Source: Apostichopus japonicus
Lineage: Eukaryota; Echinodermata; Holothuroidea; Aspidochirotida; Stichopodidae
DNA: 64,000 nucleotides
NCBI RefSeq assembly: GCF_037975245.1
Contig: NC_092576.1
Coordinates: 22,629,611-22,693,610 of the forward strand
Reading direction: 5' to 3'
Position 1 is the first letter of the stretch. Every line of letters begins with the position of its first letter. Made by a program: the position numbers and the translations under genes. The notes under the pieces are model-generated. The model was not told where the DNA came from. It was given only the letters and a program-made list of their open reading frames with translations, and did not search any database. This document shows positions 49,759 to 61,110 of this stretch, piece by piece.

Positions 49759-49836
49759 GTTAGAAGTAGAAATTCCCTTTCACAATCTGTAGCCATGATA
49801 CCTAATATCAGCTTGACATTACTCTTCTGATCGCAG

Positions 49837-50010
49837 GTATGTCTTCTGGACAGAGTTTGGACTCGATCCTTACATCTGGCGCAATGGCATGGATGGTAAA
49901 GGAGAGACCATTGAAATTCACGGAGAGAAGATCATATTTCCTTTAGGATTGAGTATCGATTACGTCAGTAACAAACTCTTCTGGTTCGATGCTCACCTTG
50001 ATTACATTGG
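49837..50010 (+). pseudogene. LRP-like exon: YWTD propeller, intact frame
   Basis: This 174-nt exon between ATCGCAG and GTATGA encodes YVFWTEFGLDPYIWRNGMDG, then a segment ending KLFWFDAHLDYIG. Two blade signatures (FWTEFG and FWFDAHLDYI) are intact, and the phase is correct on both sides. Confidence 0.85.
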
Positions 50011-50453
50011 GTATGAATAAAACAAAGCTGACTTTTGTATTAAATTTCACTTTATTTTATAAACAGGAATTGTTTAATGAAGGACAATGAAATAGACAAT
50101 AAACCTGAATAATAAAAAAGTACTCCCTTAATTTATTGTTTTTTTTTATGAAAAATTGTTATAAAACAGACCAACATCTACTACTGTCTTCTTCACTGTT
50201 GAATTTACAAAGATGTATGGAGCTCTTAGGAGTACTTGGGTATCCTATGAAGAGCACTGCTGATGTTTATAGAGCATGCATGTGGGTGTTTTTTTTTGGG
50301 GGGGGGGAGAATTTCCTAACAAGACACGATCGCTCACAACAGTAACAAGTCAAGAAAATTATTGCAACCTTAGGATGAATAATGGAGTCCAATGTAGGTA
50401 GGTCAAATAGCAAAACTAGAATGGTTTATGCCAAACTTGTATTTCTTTTGCAG

Positions 50454-50689
50454 TTACTCTGACTTTGACGGTGAATATTTTCATATAATTCCATCTCAAG
50501 AGGGGGAGACTTACTTTAGACCATTTGCCGTCACCGTCTTTGAGGAGTTTATTTATTCGACGGAATGGAGCGTAATGACCGTCTTCCGTTCTAATAAATT
50601 CACTGGTGAGAACAGAACCAAACTGGTTCAGTTGAATTGTCACAGACCTTACGATGTGCACGTTTATCACTCATTAGTACAGCTTCTTG
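50454..50689 (+). pseudogene. LRP-like exon: last propeller blades, intact frame
   Basis: This 236-nt exon after TTTTGCAG encodes YSDFDGEYFHIIPSQEGETY, FAVTVFEEFIYSTEWS, an N-glycosylation sequon (NRT) and HRPYDVHVYHSLVQL. The PFAVTVFEEFIYSTEW and DVHVYH patterns are standard for the end of LDLR-family propellers. It ends in phase 1 at GTGAAT and joins the EGF exon correctly. Confidence 0.85.
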
Positions 50690-51709
50690 GTGAATGCAGA
50701 AATAATCAATCTTCTTGGAGGGGTGGGAGGTGGTTGGAGGGGGTATAAACTGTGATATTGAAGAAGAAAACTTGGAAAAGTTACCATCTATTCAAATATT
50801 ATAGTTCCTGATTGAAAGCATTTTACTTACTGCAGTTAAGTTATGTTGTGATGGGATGTCAGTGTTTAAATTCAACACGTGTACATCTTCATGTTCAATA
50901 GTTGGCTTGGCACCTACCAGTGCAACTGTATCTCATTATCAGTGGTTCCGTTAGTTGAAGGAGACAAGGGGTCGTTTAATCAACCAATAGAGAGCATCAA
51001 AACGAGAAAGATAAGCAGGAAGTTTCCTTTTGGGTTTCTGATGAAAAACAATATTTGAGACTAATCAGTGATAAAAAAAACAATTGGGAGAAGAAAGTAA
51101 GAGAACCAGGAAAAACTGAATCTAAAAAAGGTAAAGATTAGCCCCCTTTCAACACCCCCGACTCCCATCCCATGTCAAACAATGCATCGACCAAGTACCC
51201 CCTATAAGCCCACACTAACCCCTGCCGGTATTATCTGCCCTCTCTAAATGATGGAGATATCTGTACCAACAAATCTGCAATCATCAAGAAAGTTTTGAAA
51301 AGCATTCCAAACAAGTAAGAGAGAATTTGGAGTATGTATTCAGATTAAATTTTTGAAACTTTTCAAACCAATTGTAATATTTATACTATAAACACTGTGG
51401 ATGCTGAGGGGGCTGCAGCTTCCTTCAGCTAGGCTGCATAGCATGAAATCTGCGCAGTTTCACTCAATAGGCACTTCTGCATTGCCAAGATAATCTTTAT
51501 TCTTCCATAAATATTGTTTAAGCCTTAATTACTGCAAGGGGACCTTTATAGCTGCTGCAGCTGTTCTGTATGACACAGAGGCTTACTATAAAGGAGGTAA
51601 GACTTCTTGTGAAATTACTGCAAGAGAGCAGCCTTGCAACTACAACGTGTGCATAGCACTGATAACTTGTTGCTCTGTATCAACGATTAACTACATTTCT
51701 CCTCTGCAG

Positions 51710-51964
51710 ATATCCCCAACCCTTGTTCTGGGAATAATGGTGGCTGCAGTCACCTGTGTCTCCTGTCAGAAGAAGGAGGTTATTCGTGCGCCTACCCTGA
51801 TGGATTTGATCTCAAGTCTGATGGACTATTGTGTCCACCAAATTGTGGGGCTTATCAGTTTGTATGTGAAGAACATACCAAGTGCATTCCGTCTTATTTT
51901 GAATGTGATGGTACAGTAGATTGTGCAGATTCCTCGGACGAACATGAAGGCTGCTGTAATTCAA
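51710..51964 (+). pseudogene. LRP-like exon: EGF + LDLa module
   Basis: After CTCTGCAG the frame reads DIPNPCSGNNGGCSHLCLL..., YSCAYPDGF, then LCP. This is the propeller-closing EGF, but its fifth cysteine is Tyr (CAY instead of CAC). The following LDLa module is complete: FVCEEHTKCIPSYFECDG then DCADSSDE, with six cysteines and the calcium-binding acidic residues. The donor is probably AA|GTAACC. Confidence 0.8.
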
Positions 51965-53385
51965 GTAACCCACAACTGAAGATGTGGCATGTATTTTCTT
52001 ATGAAATTTCATTGGACTTCCGTGTGCAAATGATATACAGTATTGTGTTAGCATTTCATATGTTGGGTAAAAGAGAGCATTTCATGAAATGTTACTTTTC
52101 ATATCTTCATAACATTAATCCACAGTATACAGAGACATCGCATGTGACCTGCTGTAGGACAATGCTTATTGTTAATACTGCAGGATATTAATATTGACCT
52201 TGGATCTTTAGCTTTCAAAAATTCTGGAAAGTCACAATGACCATTTCTTACTTGTAAATACAATTTACAAATTTTTACGATAATGCTGCTTAAAGGGTTT
52301 TGTTGCCATGACAATTTTTTTGCTTTTGAACAGTTCATTGGTGTGTGGTTATTGCAATGTTTTGTCTATTTGATGTTGCCAGTTGCTATTGCCTTTTTGC
52401 TTATCAGCAGATCCCTTTTCCAGTGAAATTAACATACAACAATCCTGTTTCTATTAAATGACATTAGTTGCCGTGGCAGTTTTGCTCTTCAACACAACTG
52501 ACAAGGGGAGAATGATGTTATTTCTATTTATTGATCTTTGTTGCAACATGGCATTTTGCTGCTGGACAAAGCTGATATGTTGAGAGTAATGTATACATAG
52601 GATATTACTTATATGACCATGGCAACTAATAAATGGTGAGACTATTTCTATGCGATGACCAGACATTACTTTCATATACAATTCAGTTTTCATCCATATT
52701 TTAAGTAGAAAACCTTGAATAATAATAATATTAATTTTAAGGAGAAAACCTTGAAACCAGAATAGTTATAAAAACATTCCTGATACTCAAATAATTCTTT
52801 TTTGCTTGGACGATGATATATTTAGACTAGAACATTTGCCAAACATCAGCCTTTTTTATACTGATGTAGTTTCCTTACGTCTTTTTATTAAAATTCTAAA
52901 TGAAAATATTTTAAATTTTTATGTGGGGATGCTAACTTTGTGAAATGTTTAAATATTTCAAAGTTGATAGCCACTACGACGGCCTTTATAATTGCCAGTT
53001 TTCACTACACTGGCAACTTACACACTTTTTCCCAAGGTCATGCATGAATGCAATTTCTTCCGGGGAGCCAAGCATTTTCATGTTCAACATCGTTTTTTAA
53101 CTTTTTTTTATTTCTTCAGCCAAAAAAATGAAACACAGGTTAATATGTGCTAAATTTTAGTTGAGGGCTATAGTTAGTTCCAGCTTTCCTTCACTACAAT
53201 ATACCATCAATAGGGATATATCTTTTATCCTACAGTGATGTTACAGTTTTGTAACTGTTTTACTGGGGGGGGGGGATACTACCAATAGGTCTCTCCTGAT
53301 CCCCCCAAACCATTATTGCCCCTGTTATGTGGAATGATGAGGTAACAGAGCTATTGCTTTCCTCGGCTTTTCTTCCGTTTATCAG

Positions 53386-53526
53386 CAAGCAATCCATGTG
53401 AGGGAGCACCCTGCACAAGCCTGTGCCTTGTGTCACCATCGAATCCTGTCAACGGTGGCTTGACATATGTGTGCGCGTGTGAAGATGGGGACTACTTCTT
53501 GGATACAGAGCGAACTATCTGTAATA
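53386..53526 (+). pseudogene. LRP-like exon: EGF
   Basis: After GTTTATCAG the frame reads SNPCEGAPCTSLCLVSPSNP, then YVCACEDGDYFLDTERTIC, with all six EGF cysteines. The donor is uncertain; ATCT|GTAATA at about 53,519 would keep the phase with the next exon but split the last cysteine codon. Confidence 0.7.
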
Positions 53527-53709
53527 AAAGGAGGATCATGTGGACTTCTCATTTCTCCAAGTGAAGAATAAAGAAAGAAATTATAAGGAAAAATATAATT
53601 TTATAATTTCATGACAAGTAGCTTAATTGTGCAGTACTTTGAATATGTGTATGCAACTTGCAGTGTAATGATTTTCTCTTTATGATCTCATTTTTCCCGA
53701 TCACCTCAG

Positions 53710-53789
53710 CTGCTGATGTTCCCATCCTATCTCCCACCCCACTGTTGACACCATGTAATTGCGAATGTACTTCGGATGGAGTGTGTGAT
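53710..53789 (+). pseudogene. LRP-like exon: linker and start of EGF, interrupted by LINE
   Basis: After CACCTCAG the frame reads ADVPILSPTPLLTPCNCECT and SDGVCDN, then runs into an (AAT)n tract that is the tail of an antisense LINE. The matching end of an EGF appears only at 54,896, so the insertion lies within the coding exon or at its 3' edge. Confidence 0.6.
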
Positions 53790-54365
53790 AATAATAATAA
53801 TAATAATAATAATAACTGTTATTTATATGGCGCAGGTATCCAGAGCACAAGGCAATGTTCAAATGCGCTCCCATATAAAGGGTCTAACTGTGATATTTCT
53901 CAAAAAGGATAGTTTTTAACTGTTTTCTTTTAGATCCGTCTTACTGGATGGGGAAATAGGTGCCTCTTGTTTGGCTATGAGATTGTTCCACAGTCGTGGG
54001 GCCATCACGGAGAAAGCTCGCTCGCCAAAGTTAGTTGAATGAAATGATGGCTCCGCAAGCAAATATTTATTTTGGGACTTTAGCGATCTTGGTGGAATGT
54101 AACGATGGACTAATTCTGCTAAGTACAATGGAGCTTCCCCGTTGAGTGCCATAAAGGTGAGATTGTGAGGTGAGACAAAATTTTAAATTCTATTCTTGCA
54201 CGTACAGATAACCAGTGAAGTTCACGAAGTACAGGTGTTATATGGGCTCGCTTGGGAGTTTTCGCAACTAGGCGAGCAGCATTGTCTTGAAGCATTTGTA
54301 ATTTATTCATCAACTCATTGGTGATCCCGTACAGAAGGCCATACATATCCTTAATAGATGTGACA
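53789..54365 (-). pseudogene. 5'-truncated LINE (C-terminal RT region)
   Basis: On the minus strand two adjacent frames encode NKLQMLQDNAARLVAKTPKR, ITPVLRELHWLSVRARIEFK (54,346-54,160) and then APLYLAELVHRYIPPRSLKS, RAFSVMAPRLWNNL (to about 53,930). This is the standard C-terminal end of CR1/L2/jockey-type LINE polymerases. The 3' UTR contains GCGCCATATAAATAACAG and a (TTA)n tail, seen as (AAT)n at 53,789-53,815 on the plus strand. A frameshift separates the two frames and the RT core is absent. Confidence 0.88.
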
Positions 54366-54895
54366 TGTATCCTAACATACTAACAAAAAAGTTGTCTATT
54401 CGCCCTTTTCCCTTGTCAAGGGTTTGCTTGACGATACAATGATGTCAATGCAAAGACTGAAATATGCTAGAAAAGATACTGAAAAATGCTAAAGTTTGAG
54501 CCACGGATACAATAAAAGACATGCGGGGTACAATTCTGCCGAACTGACATAAGGACGGTAGATGTTTTTGATGGGCTCCTTTAATAGGTTGTTCTCAGTC
54601 TCTATATATGCACCACCTTTTTTCAATGGTCCTCACTTTTCAATGTAAAATATTTACTTGCCACTTAAGTAGGTGTAAGAGAAACAAGTTGCACAAATAT
54701 GTACCGGAAAAATAAACTGCAGTTGTAAATAATTCTAAACACGAAGACAAGCAGTTGCGACTATGATTGTCTCATTTTGAAGAAGACAAATTTGTGAAGA
54801 AATGGTCATTTTATGTTAATAATATTTGACTGTTAACATTTTTTGTCCACAATCCCTATTAATTTGTTAAACGGTTTATTCCATTATTTACGCAG

Positions 54896-54939
54896 ATGCT
54901 TCCATGAATTCACTGGTGAGTTCTGTGAATCAGTCCTAG
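54896..54939 (+). pseudogene. LRP-like exon: end of EGF
   Basis: This 44-nt exon between TTTACGCAG and GTAAGA encodes CFHEFTGEFCESVL, the last two cysteines of an EGF. Its 5' partner is probably the exon broken by the LINE at 53,789. Confidence 0.65.
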
Positions 54940-55577
54940 GTAAGATATTTCATTTGTTTCTTGGAGTTTTTATATAAATATACAAATCTAGACTTGTCTT
55001 GATAAGATCATTTTTTGAAGTGTATCTCCTACAGTACATGTTGTAGTTCTAATTTTGTTAAAATCATGTTGTGTGTACCTAATACAAATTGTAAAGCTAG
55101 GCTCTTTAATCTGCATTCGGATGTTTATCTCATAAATACTGTATTTTAGTGCTAGTTTTGTGTAAATCATGATGTCCGATGTGTATCTGATACAAACTGT
55201 AATGCTGGGCTGTTTTGATTAAACATACATAATGTAGTGCTAGGATGTGATACTCATGCTGTCTGATGAGTATCTACAGTAATACATGATAAAAGTTAGT
55301 TTTGGGTTAAGCATGAAAAGTGATGTGGTGATACATTTGTGATGTGACTGTAAACTAACAGAAGCTAAAGAGAGCTTCAAGAAATTTCTATCATATTACC
55401 TGCTGCTTCTGTGCAGGCTATTCTTTTCATTACAATTAAATAGGAATAGAGGGCAGTTGGAGAAGGACAGTGAAGGTGAGGTGGGGGACTCTGGGTGGGT
55501 GATAATCCACAGGAGCAGTATTCAAGAAAACATCAGCATTGCCATCAATTTATGATCTTAAATTTGTTTTTCCTTAG

Positions 55578-55635
55578 TTCCAACCGTTTATTGTAGTGGT
55601 AATGGCATTCTGGACTCAGACATCAAGAAATGCTT
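55578..55635 (+). pseudogene. LRP-like exon: start of another EGF
   Basis: This 58-nt exon between TTTCCTTAG and GTAAGT encodes VPTVYCSGNGILDSDIKKCL, in phase with the exon ending at 54,939. No later exon was recognised. Confidence 0.6.
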
Positions 55636-56765
55636 GTAAGTATAGTGATAAATATAATTACTTTGGGTAATTATTTAGCCGATTAAAGTTTACAATGTGA
55701 GTATTTCTGATTGGTGTCTGCCTCAGTGCACCAAAGTATTTTAGCCTAATATATTGTCTGTTTTTTCCACAATTTTTTCACAATGTAAACTTGGTCACAA
55801 CATTGATTAAGGCTGTATGTATGTGTTACTGGCATGAAAGTATGATGGACAACAATCAAAAACTTGATTTCTCATTTGGATTAATAAAGAAACCTTACCA
55901 ATGTATGCCCATGGTATTTGATATGTATATTTGAGATGTATACTGTACTTGATTGCAAGTAGAGTAACTTATGTGGTACTTGTTTTCAGGTGGTGTAACT
56001 TGAATAGAAGGCTACTTCACTTAAGTGACAGCATTGTATTATTCATATATATTAACTGACTGGAGACAGTTTTACAATTGATTAAAAAGTCGGGTACTTT
56101 TCTCTATATCCTGTTGAGAATAATCTCCATGAATCTATTTGGTTTTGTAAAAACAATTTGTGCTTAAGTATCTTACCAGTAATTGAGAAGCGTTTGTGAT
56201 GATAATTGAACGGGATATGTAGTCAAAGTATGGATTAGCCCCGCTAAGTTTGTGTTGATGTTTGCGCTGAATGTGTGGTCAAAGTCTGGATTAGAACCAG
56301 CAGCTTTTGACATCATTGTTACATGATCACATAAAGAAAAGATCCATAAAATGAGTTGCAGAGGAGCATATAGGGATTTCCAATGTTCAATTTAGGCAGG
56401 TTTTTTACCCAAGTGTTGAATTTTGGTGTAGTTAGTAGTGAGTTGTTAATATTCTATTGAAGAAAGTCGACCAAGATAAAGCTTAGGTACACAAATTAAA
56501 CCTCTCAACCACTTTTAAACCCAATCCCCTTTACATTGAGACTATAACCATATGATCATGACACTGTTATATGTGTTGTCTAATGAAGTATCAAGAGTTT
56601 CTTCGAAAGGAAATAGATACTGCATGTGATCTTCTTTATTAATAACACTCCGGGTTTCATCGGATAATACATCGGTGTGATCCCTGGTGACATGGTATAC
56701 AAGATACTGCGGCTTCTGCCTGATGCTTCTAGCATCAAAATGGCACTATAAGAATCGCCACTTGA
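55636..56765. other. Gene-free stretch
   Basis: No exon recognised. The segment from about 56,600 may belong to the SINE that follows. Confidence 0.4.
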
Positions 56766-56774
56766 CCAACTAAG

Positions 56775-56850
56775 CACTGTAAAGCTCAGTTGGTAGAGAA
56801 CGGGTTTGTAAACTAGAGGTCACTGTTTCGAAACTGGTGCTAGCCATAAA
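56775..56850 (+). mobile_element. tRNA-derived SINE candidate
   Basis: AAGCTCAGTTGGTAGAG (about 56,781) is a good A box. GTTTCGAAACTGG (56,825) sits at B-box spacing but is degraded. Arms do not form a full cloverleaf, so it is not a functional tRNA gene. Confidence 0.5.
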
Positions 56851-57949
56851 CTTCTTTGCTCTTTTAAATGTTTATAACTTACATCGGGAAATCCTTATCT
56901 TCTGGACAAATTACTTATGCATTTTCCCGCGCTATCGGCGCTCAACTCACAAAAAAAGTACCACCAACTATACCGTAGCCTGCCAAAGGCAGCCGGTCTA
57001 GCCAGCTCTATCTGGCCAGATCCGGTGCCTTGGTCTGGTCATTCCTTTCCTGTGACTTGCACTGTGAACAGTTGCAAGTCTGCATCGAGGGTTTTGATGA
57101 AAGAATTTCATCCGCCCAGCTCACTTTAAGACTTTGTTTCTCACGTTTTGGTGAGTTCGCTCCTGTTTAGTAACTTTTGGACCCCTTTTTCTACCCGGAT
57201 ACGTCGGGAAACGGTTTTTCCTTCGTTTCGTGCTCGGCAGTAGCGTAGCTACCTTCGACGAGTTCCCTCCATATTGTTTTGTGTGGGGATTCGTCGGCCT
57301 TACCTCGGGAACGAGGTGTGCTTTTGGTTGCCTCCTTCCTGCTCGGGAATAGGTGGGCTCTTCGAGCATCTTTTGGCCTAGTTCCCTCCGCGGAACTTTA
57401 GCGGTCACGTTCGGCCCTTTTTGGGCTTCGGGTCAGGCTTATTGTTTTCCTAGGCCCGCTCGTCAGACCCTTGGGTCCGTGGTTTTTGCTCTCAGCTATG
57501 GGGCTCTGGGTCACGTGACCATAGTTCGCGCGCTCCAGAGCTCCGACCATGTGTTTTGGTCACGTAGTCCATTGTTTACTACGGAAGCCTTGGGGAATCT
57601 TAGGATTCCCCCTTTTCCTCATTGTTTTTAGTTACACATATATGGGGAAGATACCGATGACCTTTCGGGTTCCGGTTTGGTTATGAGGTTACCCTAGTGT
57701 GGCCCTCTAGATAGGCTTCATCTGGAGTCTCTTGGCCTCTCCCCTCGGTCTAGGAGGGGGACCCAAGTTTAGCACGAGGTAGGGAGGTAGCTAGGTAGGG
57801 GGTCTCCGAGGTAGGGAGGCCCTTCAGCTCCTCCGCCAGGAGGCGCAGAGGGTCCTTTTTTGGCGGTTTGCCTCACGTTATTAAAGTGATATGCCATTAC
57901 CGTTTTATAATAACGTTTTTATTTTGTTCTTTCAGATCGTGGTGTTCTA

Positions 57950-59150
57950 ATGCTCCACTGGAATGTCTGGATCCGTGTCTGGATCCGAACGTTCTTCGCC
58001 TCCTCCTCCTCCCCGCCTCTACCGGTAGCACCCTCGCAGATACTAGCGACGGGAGCGTCTAGTAGAGAGACTCCGACGACGACGGCCACGCTGGCCGTAC
58101 TGGAGCGGTTTCCCCGTGTAGATATAAGCCCAGGCGGGCTTGGTATCACAAAAGCCCCTTGTGTCGACCCATGCGGGCCCCACTACACCGGACCCGTTTT
58201 GGAGGAAACCAGAGGATGTACCGTCAAATTAGCCGTTACCGGGGCCGTCCAGTTCGACGCCCGATGGGGCGGACACCCGCTCGCTTCCAGAGCCCAGATC
58301 CTTTCCAGACACCTACCGAATCTAGGGCCGGTCACCTACTAGAAGGCAGAAGACAACCAGAAAACGGAGGCGGACGTCCTCTTCTGAGTCGTCTTCTGAA
58401 GAACGGGAGTCCCGTCGTAGACGGAAGCGCTCCTCCCGTCACCACTCTACAGTGCGGCTGGAGGACCCCTCGGTGGTTTCTCTCCTCACGGCCTTGAAAG
58501 AGTCGGTCGATTCCCTTCGCTGGGGCCATCAGGCGGACTCTGCTTCTTTGCAGTTAGTATCACGTCCGCCGGCTGAATCGAATCCGCCCAATCGGACCCT
58601 ACTAGTGATCCCGTTGCTCCTCCGGGAACCGGAAATTGACATCCATCCGTCGGACTCGTTTACAGATACGGATAGCGTACTTTATTCCAGACATGACGAC
58701 TACCCCCCCCCCCCCCCACGTCTATTCCCGGAGTCCCCCGTGAGGAGACAGTTAAAAGTGATTTAAATCACTCGGACGTGGATTGTTTTGCCTCTCCGGG
58801 CCCGGACGTCGACCCGTCTGGGGACGTCCTCTCGGAGGAGGACTACGGACGTTTGGTCCGTCAGCTACATCTAACCTTTGGTGGTACAGATCCACCCGTC
58901 GTAGCTCAGCCCGCCAGGGATTGTCGGACACTGCCTCCGGTGTTCTGATGGGCGCCCCTTTCCGGATCAGAAGTCCTCGGAGGGTCGTTTCAACAGGTCT
59001 CCGAGCAGGACGTAGTGAGAACTGACAAGCTTCGTAAGACCACGGAACCTTCTCACTTGTCTCCCTTTCGCGGGAGATCCGAGAAACCTGCTGTTAGCCG
59101 TCAAGCCTCTCGTTTGGCCTTTTCTAACCGCCGTAAGGGCGCTCGTCGCG
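57950..59150 (+). pseudogene. DIRS-like gag region, broken
   Basis: Coding potential jumps between frames. One segment (58,345-58,440) gives RKRRRTSSSESSSEERESRR, followed by VRLEDPSVVSLLTALKES; another (58,770-58,920) gives DVDPSGDVLSEEDYGRLVRQ. Low-complexity Ser/Arg-rich capsid-like proteins are typical of DIRS elements. At least two frameshifts and several stops are present. Confidence 0.55.
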
Positions 59151-59439
59151 CGTAATGCGAAAAATCCAGCTCCTCCTAGTTCCGGCAGAGGTCGGGGAGG
59201 GGTCGTCCATTTCGCAAGTGACTGCTCGACGGGCCCGGACTTCCTTATGCCGGCCCCCCTGGTGAGAGGGGAGGCTCCGGGCGTTTGCCGGCGAGTGGAG
59301 CAGGGTCACAAGGGACCGTTGGATCCTAACAACGATCCAGGAGGGGTACCGTCTAGAGTTTACCTCCCGACCACCGCTTCCGGCTCCTCCGATTCCGTCA
59401 GATCCGGCCAGAGCCAAGGCCCTGCACGACGACGTTCAG

Positions 59440-60706
59440 GTCCTTCGGAAAGGCGCCAAAGTCCCTATGTCGAGCGAGACTCTACCCTTGTTCTCAACGA
59501 CCTTCTTCCTTACTCCGAAGAAGGACGGCCGTTGGAGACCCATTCTCAATCTACGGCCGCTTAACCACTTCATCCGCCCTCTGCGGTTTCGGATGGAGAC
59601 GCTCCCCTTGATCCTGAACAGGTTGTTCCCCCGCCTGTGGGCCTACTCAGTCGATCTTCAGGACGCTTATCTTCATGTCCCGATCTTCGTCGATCACAGC
59701 CCCTTCTTGACCTTCCGTTACAACGGGGCTTCTTACCGATTCACGGCACTTCCTTTCGGCCTGTCCACGGCTCCACAGACCTCCACCAGATTGGTTTGCG
59801 CGTGAGCGGCCTTTTTTCAGAAAGCTGGGAGACAAGATTTTTTGTCTATCTAGACGATTGGTTCACTGTGGCGGAGTCACAGGAAGACCGTGTTTCCGAT
59901 ATTAGGGGGGTCTTGGACGTGACGTCATCATTAAGGTGGTTGATCAACAAAGAAAAGTCTTCGTTAATCCCTTCACAGAAAGTGACTTTTCCGGGAGCAG
60001 ACATAGATCTCTACCGGGGTCGGGCCTTTCCGACCCAGGAGAGAGAGCAGGCGGTTCGGAGAGGTCTGTTCATCCTTCGCCGGCTCCGCCCAGTACCTGC
60101 CCGTGCGTGGCTGGTTCTGTTGGGCTACCTGTTGAGCCTGGTGGACTTGGTTCTACATTGCCGCTTGTACATGAGGCCTCTCCAGTTCCACCTCCTCGCC
60201 TTTTACAGCCCGTCGTCACGGGACCTAACAGTCCTAGTACCTCCGACTCCGCACTTGGACCAGATCTTTCAGTAGTGGTGCGACGAAGACAACATGTACA
60301 AGGGCGTGACGTTCCCGACCGGCTCCCCCGCTTTCACGCTCACAACAGACGCGTCCCCTATTTATATATAGACCTATTCGCGTCCGCCCTCAATTTCCAG
60401 CTGCCCCGCTTTGTGGCTCGTGTCCCAAGCCCCGGGGCTTGGGCCGTGGACGCGCTGGCCCTCGACTGGACAAATTTTCACTGGTACGCCTCCCCCCCCC
60501 CCGTTTGCTCTGGTGGGGAAGGAACTGGAGAAGGCTCGGGTGCCCGGCTGTCGGGTAACTCTGATCGCGCCTTTATGGCGCTCTTAACTGTGGTTCCGCC
60601 CTCTGTTGGGCCTTCTGGCGGAGATTACGAGAATCCTTCCCGCCTCTTCGTCTCTTCCGACCCTTCCGGGCAGGAACAAGTTTCAAGTGGTACCTCGTTC
60701 GTTTGA
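59440..60706 (+). pseudogene. DIRS-like reverse transcriptase / RNase H, broken
   Basis: First frame: TPKKDGRWRPILNLRPLNHF, YSVDLQDAYLHVPI (catalytic Asp at about 59,653) and LPFGLSTAP. Near 59,800 the frame changes, and motif C reads FFVYLDDW (about 59,840), then WLINKEKSSLIPSQKVTFPG. An RNase H-like FTLTTDASP lies near 60,345. The frame changes again to IDLFASALNFQLPRFVARVP and AWAVDALALDW, known from DIRS pol. The segment between TTDASP and IDLFAS is much shorter than normal, implying an internal deletion. Coding fades after ELEKARVPGCRVTLIAPLWR (about 60,590). Confidence 0.82.
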
Positions 60707-61003
60707 TCAGATGCATTTTTTTAGGGGCCCTTCTTGGGCGTCTGGCGGGCCCTTTGCAGCAGAAAATTTGTCTGGCATGGGCCATTCAGTACTATGTGGC
60801 ATTCATGCATTAAGTTGACATTGGTTTCGAGTGGTACCTCGTTCGTTTGATCAGATGCATTTTTGGGCCCCCTTTAACCGGCCCCAGGGGCCACATGCAG
60901 CAGAGCGACCACGACAGACATCCACTTTTGGATATACTGGGTTTTTCCACAAATGTTCCAATACTCAGATATTGGTACCTCGTTCGTTTGATCAAAGTGC
61001 TCT
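60689..61003 (+). repeat. Three spaced copies of a 23-32 bp word, about 142-bp period
   Basis: GGTACCTCGTTCGTTTGATC begins at 60,689, 60,833 and 60,974 (spacing 144 and 141). The first two copies continue AGATGCATTTTT. Sequence between them is only weakly alike (GGGCCC and CATGCAG words). In one frame each copy reads VPRSFDQ. Confidence 0.85.
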
Positions 61004-61110
61004 GGGCTGCCGGTCTATAAGTCGTTCCCTCGTAAGCAGCTTCACTAATCAAGTGGGGATAATTTCAGTCAGTTTCCGTTGTTCATTTACTTCTATGATA
61101 ATAATATGAT

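Larger units (their letters stand above)
46116..55635 (+). pseudogene. LRP-like (LDL receptor family) gene, probable pseudogene
   Basis: Exons in order encode EGF, EGF, part of a YWTD beta-propeller (four exons), EGF, one LDLa module, then further EGF-like exons. This EGF-propeller-EGF-LDLa order is typical of LRP1/LRP2-type endocytic receptors. Exon phases fit across most junctions (48,015 to 49,630; 49,758 to 49,837; 50,010 to 50,454; 50,689 to 51,710; 51,964 to 53,386; 54,939 to 55,578), so this is a spliced gene and not a retrocopy. Lesions: a frameshift and a 19-bp duplication in EGF 1; TAG plus a frameshift and a lost cysteine in EGF 2; TGA at a propeller tryptophan; one cysteine lost in EGF 3; a LINE in an EGF exon. 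No transmembrane segment or start is visible, so both ends are missing. Assembly error could explain single lesions but hardly all of them. Confidence 0.8.
56900..60720 (+). mobile_element. DIRS-like retroelement, decayed
   Basis: This is a GC-rich island in AT-rich DNA, holding a gag-like Ser/Arg-rich region and then RT and RNase H-like segments with DIRS-type motifs. No tyrosine recombinase, protease or integrase is recognisable, so the 3' part is missing. The region 57,120-57,930 probably contains 5' untranslated or terminal sequence. Inverted terminal repeats were not found, and the boundaries are estimates from composition. Confidence 0.75.

Noticed and set aside
57950-60706. Retrovirus or Ty3-type LTR element
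   Set aside because: No protease, integrase or LTR pair; RT motifs DLQDAYLHVPI and YLDDW with the IDLFAS region fit DIRS better.
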